A DNA stretch of 36,286 nt from positions 1 through 36,286 of the forward strand of contig JAFVCX010000096.1 in NCBI GenBank assembly GCA_017478855.1. Reading direction: 5' to 3'. The translations under genes and the position numbers were made by a program. Every line of letters begins with the position of its first letter. Positions within the stretch are counted from its first letter, which is position 1. Below the pieces are notes generated by a model that saw only the letters and a program-made list of their open reading frames with translations, made no database searches and was not told the DNA's origin. This DNA comes from Muribaculaceae bacterium. GTDB taxonomy: Bacteria > Bacteroidota > Bacteroidia > Bacteroidales > Muribaculaceae. This document shows positions 7,805-16,031 of this stretch, in pieces.

Positions 7805-8907
7805 GGCTGTGGCGTTTTGGCAGGAGAAACTTCCCCGTTGGCCACGTTCATCATGACGTGCTCGCCGGGCATGCGCGAAATGATTTGATCAAGGTGAGTG
7901 CGGTTGGTGTCGGTAATAAAAATCTGCCCGAAACGGTCGGTGGCCACCACGCTCACGATGCGCTCCACACGCTGCGCGTCCAGCTTGTCGAAGATGTCGT
8001 CGAGCAGCAAGATGGGCGAGGTGGTGTTTGACTCGCGCAAGAAATCGTGCTGTGCCAGCCGCAAGGCGATGGTGAAAGTCTTGTGCTGCCCCTGAGAGCC
8101 GGCTTGCCGCAAGGGATATTCGCCCAAGAGCAGCTCCAAGTCATCGCGGTGCACGCCTCGTGAGGAATAGCCCAAGGCATAATCGCGCTGGCGATTGGCC
8201 TCGAGCAACTCGGGCAATGTCAGCTCGTTGAGTTGGCTGCTGTAACGCAGCGATACCGCCTCGTTGACCCCGGCGATTTCGCCATAAAAACGTTCAAGAA
8301 TAGGAGTGAATTGCTCTGCAAAACGCTGGCGACTCTCGTGAATCACTTGTGCCGAAGAATTCATAACTTCTTCCACGGTTTCATAAAGCAACGGGTCACG
8401 CATTTCATTCCTAATCATGCTGTTGCGCTGCTGCAAGGCTTTGCCGTAGCGAATAAGGGCATCGAGGTACTCGGCATTGCCTTGCGAAATGATTTGGTCC
8501 ATGAGCCTGCGGCGCTCTTCGCTTGCGCCGCGAATCAGGTCGGTGTCGAGAGGCGAAATCATCACCACCGGCAGCAACCCTATGTGTTGGCTCAGTCGCT
8601 GATACTCTTTGCCGCCACGCCTCACCACTTTGCGCCGACCGCGTTGCAGGCTCAGGCTGATGTCCTCCTCAGCATCGCGGCGTGTGTAACTGCCATGCAG
8701 CATCATGAAGGGTTCGTCGTGCCTGATGACGCTGCTGTCGGTCTGGTTGATGTAGCTTTTGCACATGCTCAAATAGTAGATGGCATCGAGCACATTGGTC
8801 TTGCCCATGCCATTGTTGCCTATGAGACAGTTCACACCTGCGGTGAACGTGAGGTGTGCCTCGGCGATGTTCTTATAGTTGAGTATGTCAAGGCGATTGA
8901 GTGTCAT
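7801..8907 (-). CDS. recF: DNA replication/repair protein RecF
   Basis: An SMC-like ATPase that binds gapped DNA and helps load RecA through RecOR. The 368-residue sequence has Walker A GNNGMGKT (30-37), the ABC signature SQGQHKT (271-277) and Walker B ILLLDDIFDKLD (299-310), in the expected spacing, with MTLNRLDILNYKNI at the start. It is first in a three-gene minus-strand group with DUF721 and the thioesterase, and its own promoter is visible at 8927-8957. It is transcribed divergently from tRNA-Tyr. recF is often found near dnaA/dnaN, though neither is in this window. Confidence 0.96.
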   Translation of the reverse strand: MTLNRLDILNYKNIAEAHLTFTAGVNCLIGNNGMGKTNVLDAIYYLSMCKSYINQTDSSVIRHDEPFMMLHGSYTRRDAEEDISLSLQRGRRKVVRRGGKEYQRLSQHIGLLPVVMISPLDTDLIRGASEERRRLMDQIISQGNAEYLDALIRYGKALQQRNSMIRNEMRDPLLYETVEEVMNSSAQVIHESRQRFAEQFTPILERFYGEIAGVNEAVSLRYSSQLNELTLPELLEANRQRDYALGYSSRGVHRDDLELLLGEYPLRQAGSQGQHKTFTIALRLAQHDFLRESNTTSPILLLDDIFDKLDAQRVERIVSVVATDRFGQIFITDTNRTHLDQIISRMPGEHVMMNVANGEVSPAKTPQP

Positions 8908-8926
8908 TTCGCATGCAATAAGTGGG

Positions 8927-8957
8927 CAAAATTACGAAAAATCGAATAAATCTCAAA
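8927..8957 (-). promoter_or_regulatory. recF promoter
   Basis: On the minus strand -7 TAATTTTG (8927-8934) and -33 TTTG (8954-8957) are 19 bp apart, a full Bacteroidota consensus. The leader to the recF ATG would be about 13-16 nt. Confidence 0.7.
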
Positions 8958-8974
8958 AAAATTGCCCAGCCATG

Positions 8975-9005
8975 CTTGCGAATCCGCCAAAAATGGCTAC
9001 CTTTG
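8975..9005 (+). promoter_or_regulatory. tRNA-Tyr promoter
   Basis: -7 TACCTTTG (8998-9005) with -33 CTTG (8975-8978) at 19 bp spacing. The predicted start of transcription is about 10-15 nt before the mature tRNA 5' end. It is back-to-back with the recF promoter. Confidence 0.65.
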
Positions 9006-9024
9006 CACCATTCATATTGGTTTT

Positions 9025-9107
9025 GGGTAGGTTCCAGAGTGGCCAAATGGGGCAGACTGTAAATCTGCTGCGTCATCGCTTCGGTGGTTCGAATCCATCC
9101 CTGCCCA
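9025..9107 (+). tRNA. tRNA-Tyr (anticodon GTA)
   Basis: An 83-nt class II tRNA. The acceptor stem GGGTAGG (9025-9031) pairs with CCTGCCC (9100-9106) with one G-U pair. The anticodon stem GCAGA/TCTGC encloses the loop CTGTAAA, with anticodon GTA at 9059-9061. The T-arm GGTGG-TTCGAAT-CCATC is at 9083-9099, and a long variable arm lies at about 9069-9082, as expected for bacterial tRNA-Tyr. The discriminator is A9107. The 3' CCA is not encoded. It appears as a single gene with its own promoter and terminator. Confidence 0.96.
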
Positions 9108-9110
9108 CAA

Positions 9111-9151
9111 ACAAACAGGAGGTGCTTCATGGCATCTCCTGCGTTTGTTTT
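9111..9151 (+). terminator. Rho-independent terminator after tRNA-Tyr (probably bidirectional)
   Basis: Inverted repeat with arms around CAAACAGGAGGTGC and GCATCTCCTGCGTTTG and a short TTCATG loop, followed by TTTGTTTT on the plus strand. The minus-strand reading also ends in a T-rich stretch, so it may also stop the GT4 transcript arriving from the right. Confidence 0.7.
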
Positions 9152-9192
9152 ACATGGCTCCCTGCCGGCCGGTTTGCTTGTCGCCGGTCGAG

Positions 9193-10302
9193 CTATTGTG
9201 GCCGGCTGGCAAACACATCGTGGTAGAGGTCGGTCATTTGCTGATAATGAATGTCATAGTTGAGCTTTGCCTCAAACTCATCTTGAGCTTGCTGCCCCAT
9301 GCGCTGGCGCATGGCGGGGTCGGCAATCAGGCTCTGCATGGCGGCGGCAAGGCTAAAGGGGTTGCCCGGCTCGATGAGCATGGCCGTCAGTCCATCGGTC
9401 ACATATTCGGGCTGTGCTCCATTGTTGGTGGTGATGTGGGGGCGGCCCTGCATCATATATTCAAGATTGGCAATGCCCAAAGCCTCAGGCTCCACACTGG
9501 GCAGCACGCCCATGTCGCATTGCTCAATGAGGTGTGCGATGTCTTCTTGAAAGCCAAGCAACGACACATTGCGCACAAGCTGGTTGGCCACAATGAAGGC
9601 CTTGATTTGAGTGACGTATTTCGGGCTTCCCTCGCCAATGATGGCTAAGTGATAGGAATCTTTGTCGAGTTGTGTGGCGGCCTTGAGCAGCACATCAATG
9701 CCTTTTTCGGGGCAGAGCCTGCCGTGATAGAGAATGAGAGCTTTTTCCCGGCCCACATTAAGCTGCTGACGCAGGTTGGGAGCTGGTGAGGCCAGCGGGT
9801 TGCCAATGACGCTGTCGCGAATCACAAGTGCCTTCTGCGGGTCAAATCCGCGTGCGCCGGCCATCCACACATCATGGGCCTTTTGCGACACGAACACCAT
9901 CTTGTCAATAGCGTGATAAATCTTGCGATGGAAATAATTGGTGCGTGGCTTGACTATGCCATGCAGGGTCATGATGATGCGTGTGTGCGGGTTGTCGCTC
10001 ATGTAGCGGGCCAGCATGGCCGTGAAGGCATCGTTAAAAGTGTGCACATGAAGCACATTGTGCCCTTTGCGAATGAGGCGTGCCAGCCGCTTGGGGCTAT
10101 CCATGTCGGTTTTTCCCTTTAGCGGCAAGATGGAGATGGGTATTTCAAGGCGGCGAAAGTGCAGCAACACCGGCTCGTTTTTCTTGCACACCACCTCGGC
10201 ATAAAACCGCTTGTCGTGTCGCAGACGCGAAACCATTTCATAGGCCGACTCTTCGGGGCCACCCCAATATTTATTTGAAACAAAATGAAAAACGGTGATC
10301 AT
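9193..10302 (-). CDS. GT4-family glycosyltransferase (GT-B fold)
   Basis: A 369-residue retaining glycosyltransferase. The N-terminal Rossmann domain contains the loop SNKYWGGPEESAYEMVSRL and LHVHTFNDAFTAMLA. The C-terminal glycosyl transferase group 1 domain contains LILYHGRLCPEKGIDVLLKAA and the E-x7-E nucleotide-sugar motif in EPEALGIANLE. No signal peptide or membrane segment is seen, so it acts at the cytosolic face, probably on a polysaccharide or lipid-linked glycan. The substrate is unknown. It is 48 bp downstream of the first CotH gene on the same strand and could be the last gene of that transcript. Confidence 0.88.
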   Translation of the reverse strand: MITVFHFVSNKYWGGPEESAYEMVSRLRHDKRFYAEVVCKKNEPVLLHFRRLEIPISILPLKGKTDMDSPKRLARLIRKGHNVLHVHTFNDAFTAMLARYMSDNPHTRIIMTLHGIVKPRTNYFHRKIYHAIDKMVFVSQKAHDVWMAGARGFDPQKALVIRDSVIGNPLASPAPNLRQQLNVGREKALILYHGRLCPEKGIDVLLKAATQLDKDSYHLAIIGEGSPKYVTQIKAFIVANQLVRNVSLLGFQEDIAHLIEQCDMGVLPSVEPEALGIANLEYMMQGRPHITTNNGAQPEYVTDGLTAMLIEPGNPFSLAAAMQSLIADPAMRQRMGQQAQDEFEAKLNYDIHYQQMTDLYHDVFASRPQ

Positions 10303-10350
10303 CGTGTAGTTTTTGATTGACCTCTCCCCTCTCCGGACTTTAAGAGATAA

Positions 10351-12057
10351 TTATTTCGATAAAACAATATTAATCAGCAAGTTGATGTCCGACACATCCT
10401 GCTCGTCATCACCATTCAAATCCTCATACCACATGGGATAATCGGCGATGAGGAAATTCTTGATGATCTTGTTCACATCGGCCACGTCCACCACGCCGTC
10501 GCGGTTGGCGTCACCCATGATGTAGGGCAGGAAGCGTCCTTTGTCCAAGAAAGGCAGCCGCTGCCCAATCCAGTCGTTTATATAATCAATCTCCTTTTCA
10601 AAGTCGAGGACTTGACGTGAAATGTCGGTGTCGCGGCTCCATCGTTTAGTTTCGCGGGCGGCGGCTCCGGTGCGAATCATTTGCCTGATGCGGTCGCCGT
10701 AACGCGCTTTGAGCGAGTCACCGCTCAGCAGCCCGGCTCGCAGCTCTTGGTAACGAGCCACCGAGCGCGTGCAAAAGTCGGCTGCATTGGTGTCATATAG
10801 TCGTTGGAACAAACGGTTAAAGACCGAAAAACCGGTGGTGGGTGTCACTTGAGCTTTGGCAGCCTCGGTGTTGATCCAATTTTGCCCCACGGTGCAATCG
10901 AGATCCCATGCGGCCAGTGTGAGTTTTTTGTCTTGCGTTTGGTCATAGCAGGCCCAATAGATGTTTTTCACACCGTTATCGATACCCATCAAAGTGTTCA
11001 AAAACACCCAATAGTCAATGAGAACGGGCACGTCGAAGTAATCCTCCACATGGGCACGAAATTCCTTGTTGTCACTGTTGACAACGAAATAAATGGCGTT
11101 ATAGAGTGTTGAGTAATCAGTGGGCAACACATCGTCGGGGTCGGGATACTTCACTTCATAGCCACCCCATGAATCACGGTTGTTGTTATAGTAATAGATC
11201 GACCGCATGCGCGTGTTGCCATCGCTGGCAACGGCTTTCCACAGCATGCCACGAAACGTACCGGTGGTTTCATCATACTTTTTGAGTTTCATCTGCTTGC
11301 GGTCAAGAGCCTCGGTGAGCGCATACACTCCGGCATAATTACCGTTGAGCACCACTTCCACCATGTCGCCTCTAACGCCCGTGAGAGCTTTTGGCTCCTT
11401 GTCGGCATAATAAGGCTTGGCTCCTATGTCGAGCCACAGTTCGGTGCTCACGCGATTGCGAATGCGGCTCAAATCAATCTGGCCGGCATCCAAAATCCAA
11501 CTGTTGTCGTTGCGAAGTCCAAAGAAAGAGCGGTCTTGCTTAACGCTGTCGGCCGTCACAAACTTGATGTGATAGTTGCGTTTATGGCGTCCTGCGGCGT
11601 TGGTGCTGCCGCCACGCCATTTGAGCTTGGCGGGCATGACTTGCGGGCCTGCTTGGTCGGGCATGTTCACAACCACTTGCGTATACTGATAGTTGTTGCT
11701 GAAATCACCGTTAAATTCCAGAATAGGATAAAAAGTGAATTGGATGTCGCCCTCGATGGTTTTGCCGCTTTCGTTTGCCTTGAGATGATAATTGCGGCTG
11801 CCGCTCACTTGATTAAAGGTAAACGCGGTTCCGAGAGCGACGGGAATGCCGTCAATGCTGATGTCGGTCCATGCGCTGTCGCAGTTAAAAATGGCTGTGA
11901 AATCGTTGTCAAACGCGCTTTGTGGCACACAGCAAAGCCAATTACCGGTAAGGCTGTCGTGCACGGCACGGCGGCTATCAAGGCTGATTTGTGCTGTGGC
12001 GGTCAGTGAGGCAAAACTTAGAGCCAAAAGAAATAGGGCGTTGACGATTCGTTTCAT
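10351..12057 (-). CDS. Secreted CotH-family kinase-like protein with C-terminal dockerin-type repeats
   Basis: A 568-residue secreted protein. The signal peptide is MKRIVNALFLLALSFASLTATA (cleavage near residue 22). A beta-rich N-terminal region leads into a CotH domain: KLRWRGG, RNYHIKF, the hallmark VVLNGNYAGVYALTEALDRKQMKLKKYDE, and the acidic AAWDLDCTVGQNW. Spore-coat CotH phosphorylates protein serines through an atypical kinase fold; related eukaryotic CotH proteins are surface invasins. The last 55 residues form two calcium-binding-type dockerin repeats: DANRDGVVDVADVNKII and DLNGDDEQDVSDINLLI. It is a tandem paralogue of the next gene, 56 bp upstream. Localisation outside the cell is likely; the substrate is unknown. 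Confidence 0.85.
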   Translation of the reverse strand: MKRIVNALFLLALSFASLTATAQISLDSRRAVHDSLTGNWLCCVPQSAFDNDFTAIFNCDSAWTDISIDGIPVALGTAFTFNQVSGSRNYHLKANESGKTIEGDIQFTFYPILEFNGDFSNNYQYTQVVVNMPDQAGPQVMPAKLKWRGGSTNAAGRHKRNYHIKFVTADSVKQDRSFFGLRNDNSWILDAGQIDLSRIRNRVSTELWLDIGAKPYYADKEPKALTGVRGDMVEVVLNGNYAGVYALTEALDRKQMKLKKYDETTGTFRGMLWKAVASDGNTRMRSIYYYNNNRDSWGGYEVKYPDPDDVLPTDYSTLYNAIYFVVNSDNKEFRAHVEDYFDVPVLIDYWVFLNTLMGIDNGVKNIYWACYDQTQDKKLTLAAWDLDCTVGQNWINTEAAKAQVTPTTGFSVFNRLFQRLYDTNAADFCTRSVARYQELRAGLLSGDSLKARYGDRIRQMIRTGAAARETKRWSRDTDISRQVLDFEKEIDYINDWIGQRLPFLDKGRFLPYIMGDANRDGVVDVADVNKIIKNFLIADYPMWYEDLNGDDEQDVSDINLLINIVLSK

Positions 12058-12113
12058 GTTTTGGTTATCTTAATGCATACCTTCAATGATATATAACGTG
12101 CGATTCACGCCAT

Positions 12114-13790
12114 TTATTTCACGATGAATTTCTTGCCGGTTCGCACATAAATGCCGGGAGCGAGATTTTCGGTGGAATGGGGCCGTCCCAGCAGGTCATA
12201 CACGATGCGACTCTCAGCGGCGGCGAGGTCGTCGGCCTTCACGTCATCCACCGCACTTCGGGCAAAGGTGTAGTTGTCGAGGTGATAGAGCCTGCGAGTG
12301 AGCCACTGCTTGATATATTCCTTTTCTTTCTCAAAGTCAAGTTCTTGTCCGCCGAGGTCGCTGTCACCGCTCCAGCGCTGGCTTTCGCGTGCGGCGGCAC
12401 CGGCTTTTTGCAGCCGCGTGATGGCTTGCGTGTAGCGGGCAATGAGCGAATCTTGTTGCAGAATGCCGCCACGCAGCTCATGATACCTTTCGATGACGCT
12501 CTCGTGATAGTCGTCCACAAGCAGAAATAAGCGGAAGAATAGTCCATTTCCTATCTTGTATTCCCTATCGGGTCCCACACGCTCTTCAGGCCTGAAAGGC
12601 ACGTTAGTCCAGTCTTGCCCCACGGTGCAGTCAAGATCCCACACGGCCGGCGTGAGCATTTGCTCCGTCTGGCTGTCATAGCAGGCCCAATACATGTTTT
12701 TCGATGTGTTGTCGATGGCCAGCAGCACTTGAACGAAGATTTGATAATCACGCACGACGGGCAAGTCAAACCACAGGTGACCCTGCCTGCGCAGCACGCC
12801 GTCATAGCAAGAGGAAATGAAGTAAACGGCATCATATAGCCGCTGGTAATTGGGGGGCACCTCGTCGGTGTCGGGATATTTGGTCACGAATCCTCCCCAT
12901 GAATTGCTGATGTTGTCCATGGGAACCACCGCATTGAGGGTGGTGGTATTGGTATACTCGTCCGACCGCCACAACTGCCCATGCATGATGCCGTTCTCCT
13001 CGTCATATTTTTTGAGTTTCATCTGCTTGCGGTCAAGGGCCTCGGTGAGCGCATAGATGCCAAGATACTCACCATTCACAAAAAGCTCTATCATTTGGCT
13101 CCGCACTGCGGTGCGTGCCTTCGGTTCGCGGTCGGCGTAATAGGGTTTGGCGGCCATGTCGAGCCACAACTGATGTGCGGTCACGTTGCGAATGCGGCTC
13201 AGATCCACCTGCCCGCCATCGAGCATCCAGCTGTTGTCGCTCCGCATGCCCAAAAGTTTGCGGTCAAGTTTGTTGCCGTCGTTGTCTTCGAGCTTGATGT
13301 GGTAATTGCGCTTGTGCCGTCCGGCCATGAGGGTGGTGTGCCCCCGTAGCTTCACGCGTCCCTGCAAGAGCTGCACTTGGGCACTGTCGGGCTCGCTTAG
13401 CGCGAAGCGAGCCTTGCTATATGTGGCACTGATGCCCTCGTCGTGGATTTCTAAAATGGGCAGGAAGGTGAATTGCAGCGTGGCCGTGACGGTGCTGTCG
13501 GCCACGGTGGCCTGCAAGCGATGGGTGGTGGTGCCGTCGAGGTGGGAAAAGGTGTGCGCCCCACCCCACTCCACCGGTTCGCCGTCAATGCGCAGGTTGG
13601 TCCACAAGCCTTCGGCACCGGCACTGATAATGGCCGTAAAATCTTGGCCGAATTGAGCCTCAGGCACCGAACACAGAAAGGTGTTGCCCATGTCATTATG
13701 GGCAACATCCTTTCCGTTGATGCGCAGTTGTGGCCAAGCTATGGCGGCCACCATCACGGCCATGCTGGTAATGAGATGTCGCAGTTTCAC
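12114..13790 (-). CDS. Secreted CotH-family kinase-like protein with Por/T9SS-like C-terminal tail
   Basis: A 558-residue paralogue of the preceding CotH protein. The signal peptide covers about residues 1-19 (MKLRHLITSMAVMVAAIAW). The CotH core repeats the same blocks: GHTTLMAGRHKRNYHIKL, LFVNGEYLGIYALTEALDRK, WGGFVTKYPDTDEVPP and AVWDLDCTVGQDW. In place of dockerin repeats the C-terminus reads IVYDLLGRPH then LAPGIYVRTGKKFIVK, resembling the Por/T9SS-associated type A tail (TIGR04183-like). It lies 15 bp downstream of the SPFH gene on the same strand, so it is probably co-transcribed with NfeD and SPFH. The function is inferred from fold only. Confidence 0.85.
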   Translation of the reverse strand: MKLRHLITSMAVMVAAIAWPQLRINGKDVAHNDMGNTFLCSVPEAQFGQDFTAIISAGAEGLWTNLRIDGEPVEWGGAHTFSHLDGTTTHRLQATVADSTVTATLQFTFLPILEIHDEGISATYSKARFALSEPDSAQVQLLQGRVKLRGHTTLMAGRHKRNYHIKLEDNDGNKLDRKLLGMRSDNSWMLDGGQVDLSRIRNVTAHQLWLDMAAKPYYADREPKARTAVRSQMIELFVNGEYLGIYALTEALDRKQMKLKKYDEENGIMHGQLWRSDEYTNTTTLNAVVPMDNISNSWGGFVTKYPDTDEVPPNYQRLYDAVYFISSCYDGVLRRQGHLWFDLPVVRDYQIFVQVLLAIDNTSKNMYWACYDSQTEQMLTPAVWDLDCTVGQDWTNVPFRPEERVGPDREYKIGNGLFFRLFLLVDDYHESVIERYHELRGGILQQDSLIARYTQAITRLQKAGAAARESQRWSGDSDLGGQELDFEKEKEYIKQWLTRRLYHLDNYTFARSAVDDVKADDLAAAESRIVYDLLGRPHSTENLAPGIYVRTGKKFIVK

Positions 13791-13805
13791 TGAAAAAAAG
13801 CGGGT

Positions 13806-14759
13806 TTAACTCTCTTTGAAGAGGTCTTTGATGCCTCCAATCGACCCCATGAGGTTCGTTGCCTCATAAGGCAGATACACGGTCTTGGTCTTGTCGCCGC
13901 TGGCCACCTCTTCGAGCATCGAAATATATTTCTGAGCCAAAAGATAGTTGGCGGGATTGCTGCTCTTGCCCACGGCCACGGTGATTTTCTCAATAGCCTC
14001 GGCCTCGGCTTGTGCCCGACGTATGCGAGCTTGGGCATCACCTTCGGCACGCAAAATCTCGGTCTGCTTGTCGGCCTCGGCTTGATTGATGCGGGCTGTT
14101 TTTTGCCCCTCCGATTGCAAGATGGCGGCAGCTTTTTGGCCCTCGCTCGTGAGAATGGTGGCACGCTTGTTGCGCTCGGCCTGCATCTGTTTTTCCATGG
14201 CCTGCAAAACGCTTTGTGGCGGCGTGATGTCTTGCAGCTCCACGCGGTTCACCTTGATGCCCCACTTGTTGGTGGCGTCGTCGAGCACGGCACGCAGTTT
14301 GCTGTTGATGGTGTCGCGAGAGGTGAGCGGTTCGTCAAGTTCAAGCTCGCCAATGATATTACGCAGAGTGGTCTGTGTGAGCTTCTCAATGGCGTTGGGC
14401 AGATTGTTGATTTCATACACGGCTTTGAACGGGTCAACAATCTGGAAATAGAGCAACGCGTTGATTTGCATTAGGATGTTGTCCTTTGTAATCACATTTT
14501 GCTTGTCGAAGTCATACACTTGCTCGCGCAGGTCGATGCTGTTGGTGTAGTGGTAACGACCATTGGTGAGCGACACGATGTTTTTTGCGCGGTCAATGAA
14601 GGGGATAATCACATTGATGCCCGGTTTGAGCGTGGCATAATATTTACCCAGCCGCTCTATAATCTTGGTTTCGCTTTGCGGAATAATCACCAAGCTCTTT
14701 TTCACAATCACAAGAGCCAGCAGAACAAGAGCAATTAAGAAAATAGCTAAGAAATCCAT
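13806..14759 (-). CDS. SPFH/band-7 (stomatin/prohibitin, QmcA-type) membrane protein
   Basis: A 317-residue protein with a single N-terminal membrane segment (residues 3-22) and a band-7 domain beginning SLVIIPQSETKIIERLGKY. The core LKPGINVIIPFIDRAKNIV and LTQTTLRNIIGELELDEPLTSRDTIN are classic for the family. A charged Ala/Glu-rich coiled coil (about 190-250, with SEGQKAAAILQSEGQKTARI) follows. Such proteins assemble into ring or cage structures on the membrane and organise microdomains or protease complexes. It lies 27 bp downstream of the NfeD gene; NfeD-SPFH pairing is a well-known arrangement. The unusual part is the pair of CotH genes downstream. Confidence 0.93.
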   Translation of the reverse strand: MDFLAIFLIALVLLALVIVKKSLVIIPQSETKIIERLGKYYATLKPGINVIIPFIDRAKNIVSLTNGRYHYTNSIDLREQVYDFDKQNVITKDNILMQINALLYFQIVDPFKAVYEINNLPNAIEKLTQTTLRNIIGELELDEPLTSRDTINSKLRAVLDDATNKWGIKVNRVELQDITPPQSVLQAMEKQMQAERNKRATILTSEGQKAAAILQSEGQKTARINQAEADKQTEILRAEGDAQARIRRAQAEAEAIEKITVAVGKSSNPANYLLAQKYISMLEEVASGDKTKTVYLPYEATNLMGSIGGIKDLFKES

Positions 14760-14786
14760 ATTGAGAAATGTTTAGAGTTATGATAA

Positions 14787-15239
14787 TCAATCGGGAGTAA
14801 CGGTGATGATGATGCTTTCGCGGTGAGTGACGCGCACTCGCGTACCCTCGGCAATGGCGTTGCCATCGGCACTCACGGCTTTCCAGTCGTCGCCATCAAT
14901 GGCCACGCGTCCGAAGCCTCCTGCCTCAATGCTTTCGCTCACCCTGCCCTGCTGCCCTATCAAGGCATCGGCGTTGCTCAGTCGCTCGTTTTTGTCGCGA
15001 TGCAGGTGCTTCAGCACAAAGGGGCGCACAAAAAACAGGCACAAAACCGAGATGATGGCAAAAACGATGATTTGCCAAGTGATGCTGATGCCTAACAGCG
15101 AACACACCAGCGAGGCAAGCGAGCCAATGGCAAAGCACATGATGAAGAAGTCGCCCGAAGAAAGTTCAAGAACCAATCCGGCTACGCACAGGGTTGCCCA
15201 CAGGAGCCACATGTTTGATGCAAGGTAGTGAAGTATCAT
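14787..15239 (-). CDS. NfeD-like membrane protein (short form)
   Basis: A 150-residue protein lacking the N-terminal ClpP-like protease domain of long NfeD. It has two to three membrane segments (about 8-75), then the soluble OB-fold domain NADALIGQQGRVSESIEAGGFGRVAIDGDDWKAVS. This is typical of the short NfeD forms that partner SPFH proteins. The start at 15239 removes an improbable AT-rich extension. It is the first gene of the minus-strand NfeD-SPFH-CotH-CotH(-GT4) run and has a candidate promoter immediately upstream. Confidence 0.9.
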   Translation of the reverse strand: MILHYLASNMWLLWATLCVAGLVLELSSGDFFIMCFAIGSLASLVCSLLGISITWQIIVFAIISVLCLFFVRPFVLKHLHRDKNERLSNADALIGQQGRVSESIEAGGFGRVAIDGDDWKAVSADGNAIAEGTRVRVTHRESIIITVTPD

Positions 15240-15261
15240 GATGAATTTTTTAATGAGTGCG

Positions 15262-15291
15262 TAAAGATATGAAAAAAAAGTGAAACGCAAA
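15262..15291 (-). promoter_or_regulatory. Candidate promoter of the NfeD-SPFH-CotH run
   Basis: On the minus strand TATCTTTA (15262-15269) differs from TAnnTTTG at the last base. TTTG (15288-15291) lies 18 bp upstream. Transcription would begin close to the NfeD start with a leader of about 15-20 nt. Confidence 0.45.
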
Positions 15292-15436
15292 AGTTGAAAA
15301 CCACAATTTGCTTAAATGTGAATTTTCGCAAATTAATGTTGCAAAAACTGTGCCAGAAAAACTCAATTTTCCCGACCGAGATAAAAGGTAGTTTCCATTT
15401 TTTGAATTCTCATCCGCTTAAATTTTGCATAAAAAG

Positions 15437-15583
15437 ATGATTGATAGAACTTTGAATCTATTTTTTGATGAAAGAGGATTTTACGCAGAAAAAATGTTGA
15501 AACGTGTGCAAGAGCCTAAATCTGAAAAATCGGAGAACTCATCTTTCAGAAAAGATGGAAAATTAGTAAATTTGCAAGTTTGA
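15437..15583 (+). CDS. Possible small protein, 48 residues, doubtful
   Basis: An ATG at 15437 opens 48 codons to a TGA at 15581-15583, beginning MIDRTLNLFFDERGFY and ending GKLVNLQV. The composition is charged and soluble-looking, with no signal peptide or membrane segment. A stop codon lies just upstream in frame. The 3' part overlaps the ybeY promoter, which argues against a long-established gene. A TTAAATTTTG stretch lies upstream but does not fit the promoter consensus exactly. I recognise no family; it may be chance. Confidence 0.2.
   Translation: MIDRTLNLFFDERGFYAEKMLKRVQEPKSEKSENSSFRKDGKLVNLQV
15544..15574 (+). promoter_or_regulatory. ybeY-mnmG promoter
   Basis: -7 TAAATTTG (15567-15574) is a full consensus match, with TTTC (15544-15547) 19 bp upstream as a one-mismatch -33 element. 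The ybeY ATG follows 20 bp after the -7 element. Confidence 0.6.
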
Positions 15584-15593
15584 TTGTATAACG

Positions 15594-16031
15594 ATGGCAA
15601 AAGTTTCCATTTATACCCAAAATGTGATGGCGCCGCCACTCAACGTGCAAAAGCTTGCCGAGTGGATCGACACCGTTGCACACCGGCATGGGCGTGTGGC
15701 GGGACAACTCACCTATGTGTTTTGTGATGACGAATACATTCTCGAAACCAACCGCAAGTTTCTGGGACACGACTACTACACCGACGTGATTACCTTCGAT
15801 TACAGCAATGCACGCCGCATTGCCGGCGACATGGTCATCTCGCTCGACACCGTTGCGAGCAACGCTCAAATGCTGGGAGTGAGGGAGAGCCAAGAATTGC
15901 TGCGAGTGGTCATTCATGGCGTGCTGCACTTGTGCGGTATCAACGATAAAGCGCCGGGCGAGCGTGAAATAATGGAAAAGAACGAAAACGAGGCACTCGC
16001 ATGTTGCCCCGATAATGTGTTGGAAGCATGA
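15594..16031 (+). CDS. ybeY: Endoribonuclease YbeY
   Basis: A 145-residue UPF0054 metalloprotein involved in 16S rRNA 3' end maturation and ribosome quality control. The metal-binding region is VVIHGVLHLCGINDKAPGEREIM. H108 and H112 are present, but the third ligand position, His in most bacteria, is Asp (D118), as I recall for Bacteroidota members. The upstream block HDYYTDVITFDY and the GDMVISLDTV strand are typical. The gene overlaps mnmG by 4 bp (ATGA), so the two are coupled. Confidence 0.93.
   Translation: MAKVSIYTQNVMAPPLNVQKLAEWIDTVAHRHGRVAGQLTYVFCDDEYILETNRKFLGHDYYTDVITFDYSNARRIAGDMVISLDTVASNAQMLGVRESQELLRVVIHGVLHLCGINDKAPGEREIMEKNENEALACCPDNVLEA

Larger units (their letters stand above)
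15240..15593. other. AT-rich 354-bp intergenic region between divergent NfeD and ybeY
   Basis: This is the largest gap in the window and is clearly richer in A+T than its flanks. It holds the NfeD promoter at the left and the ybeY promoter at the right. The middle (about 15300-15540) contains no hairpin with a T-run that I can see and no tRNA. One 48-codon open frame (15437-15583) is listed separately. A small RNA gene is possible but nothing specific supports it. Confidence 0.6.

Noticed and set aside
8233..8949. Plus-strand 238-codon frame opposite recF
   Set aside because: It lies across all conserved RecF motifs on the other strand and runs over the recF promoter; no family resemblance.
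16010..16018. YbeY lacking the third metal-binding His of the HGxLHLxGxDH motif
   Set aside because: Asp at this position is, as far as I recall, normal for Bacteroidota YbeY, so it is not a sign of inactivation.
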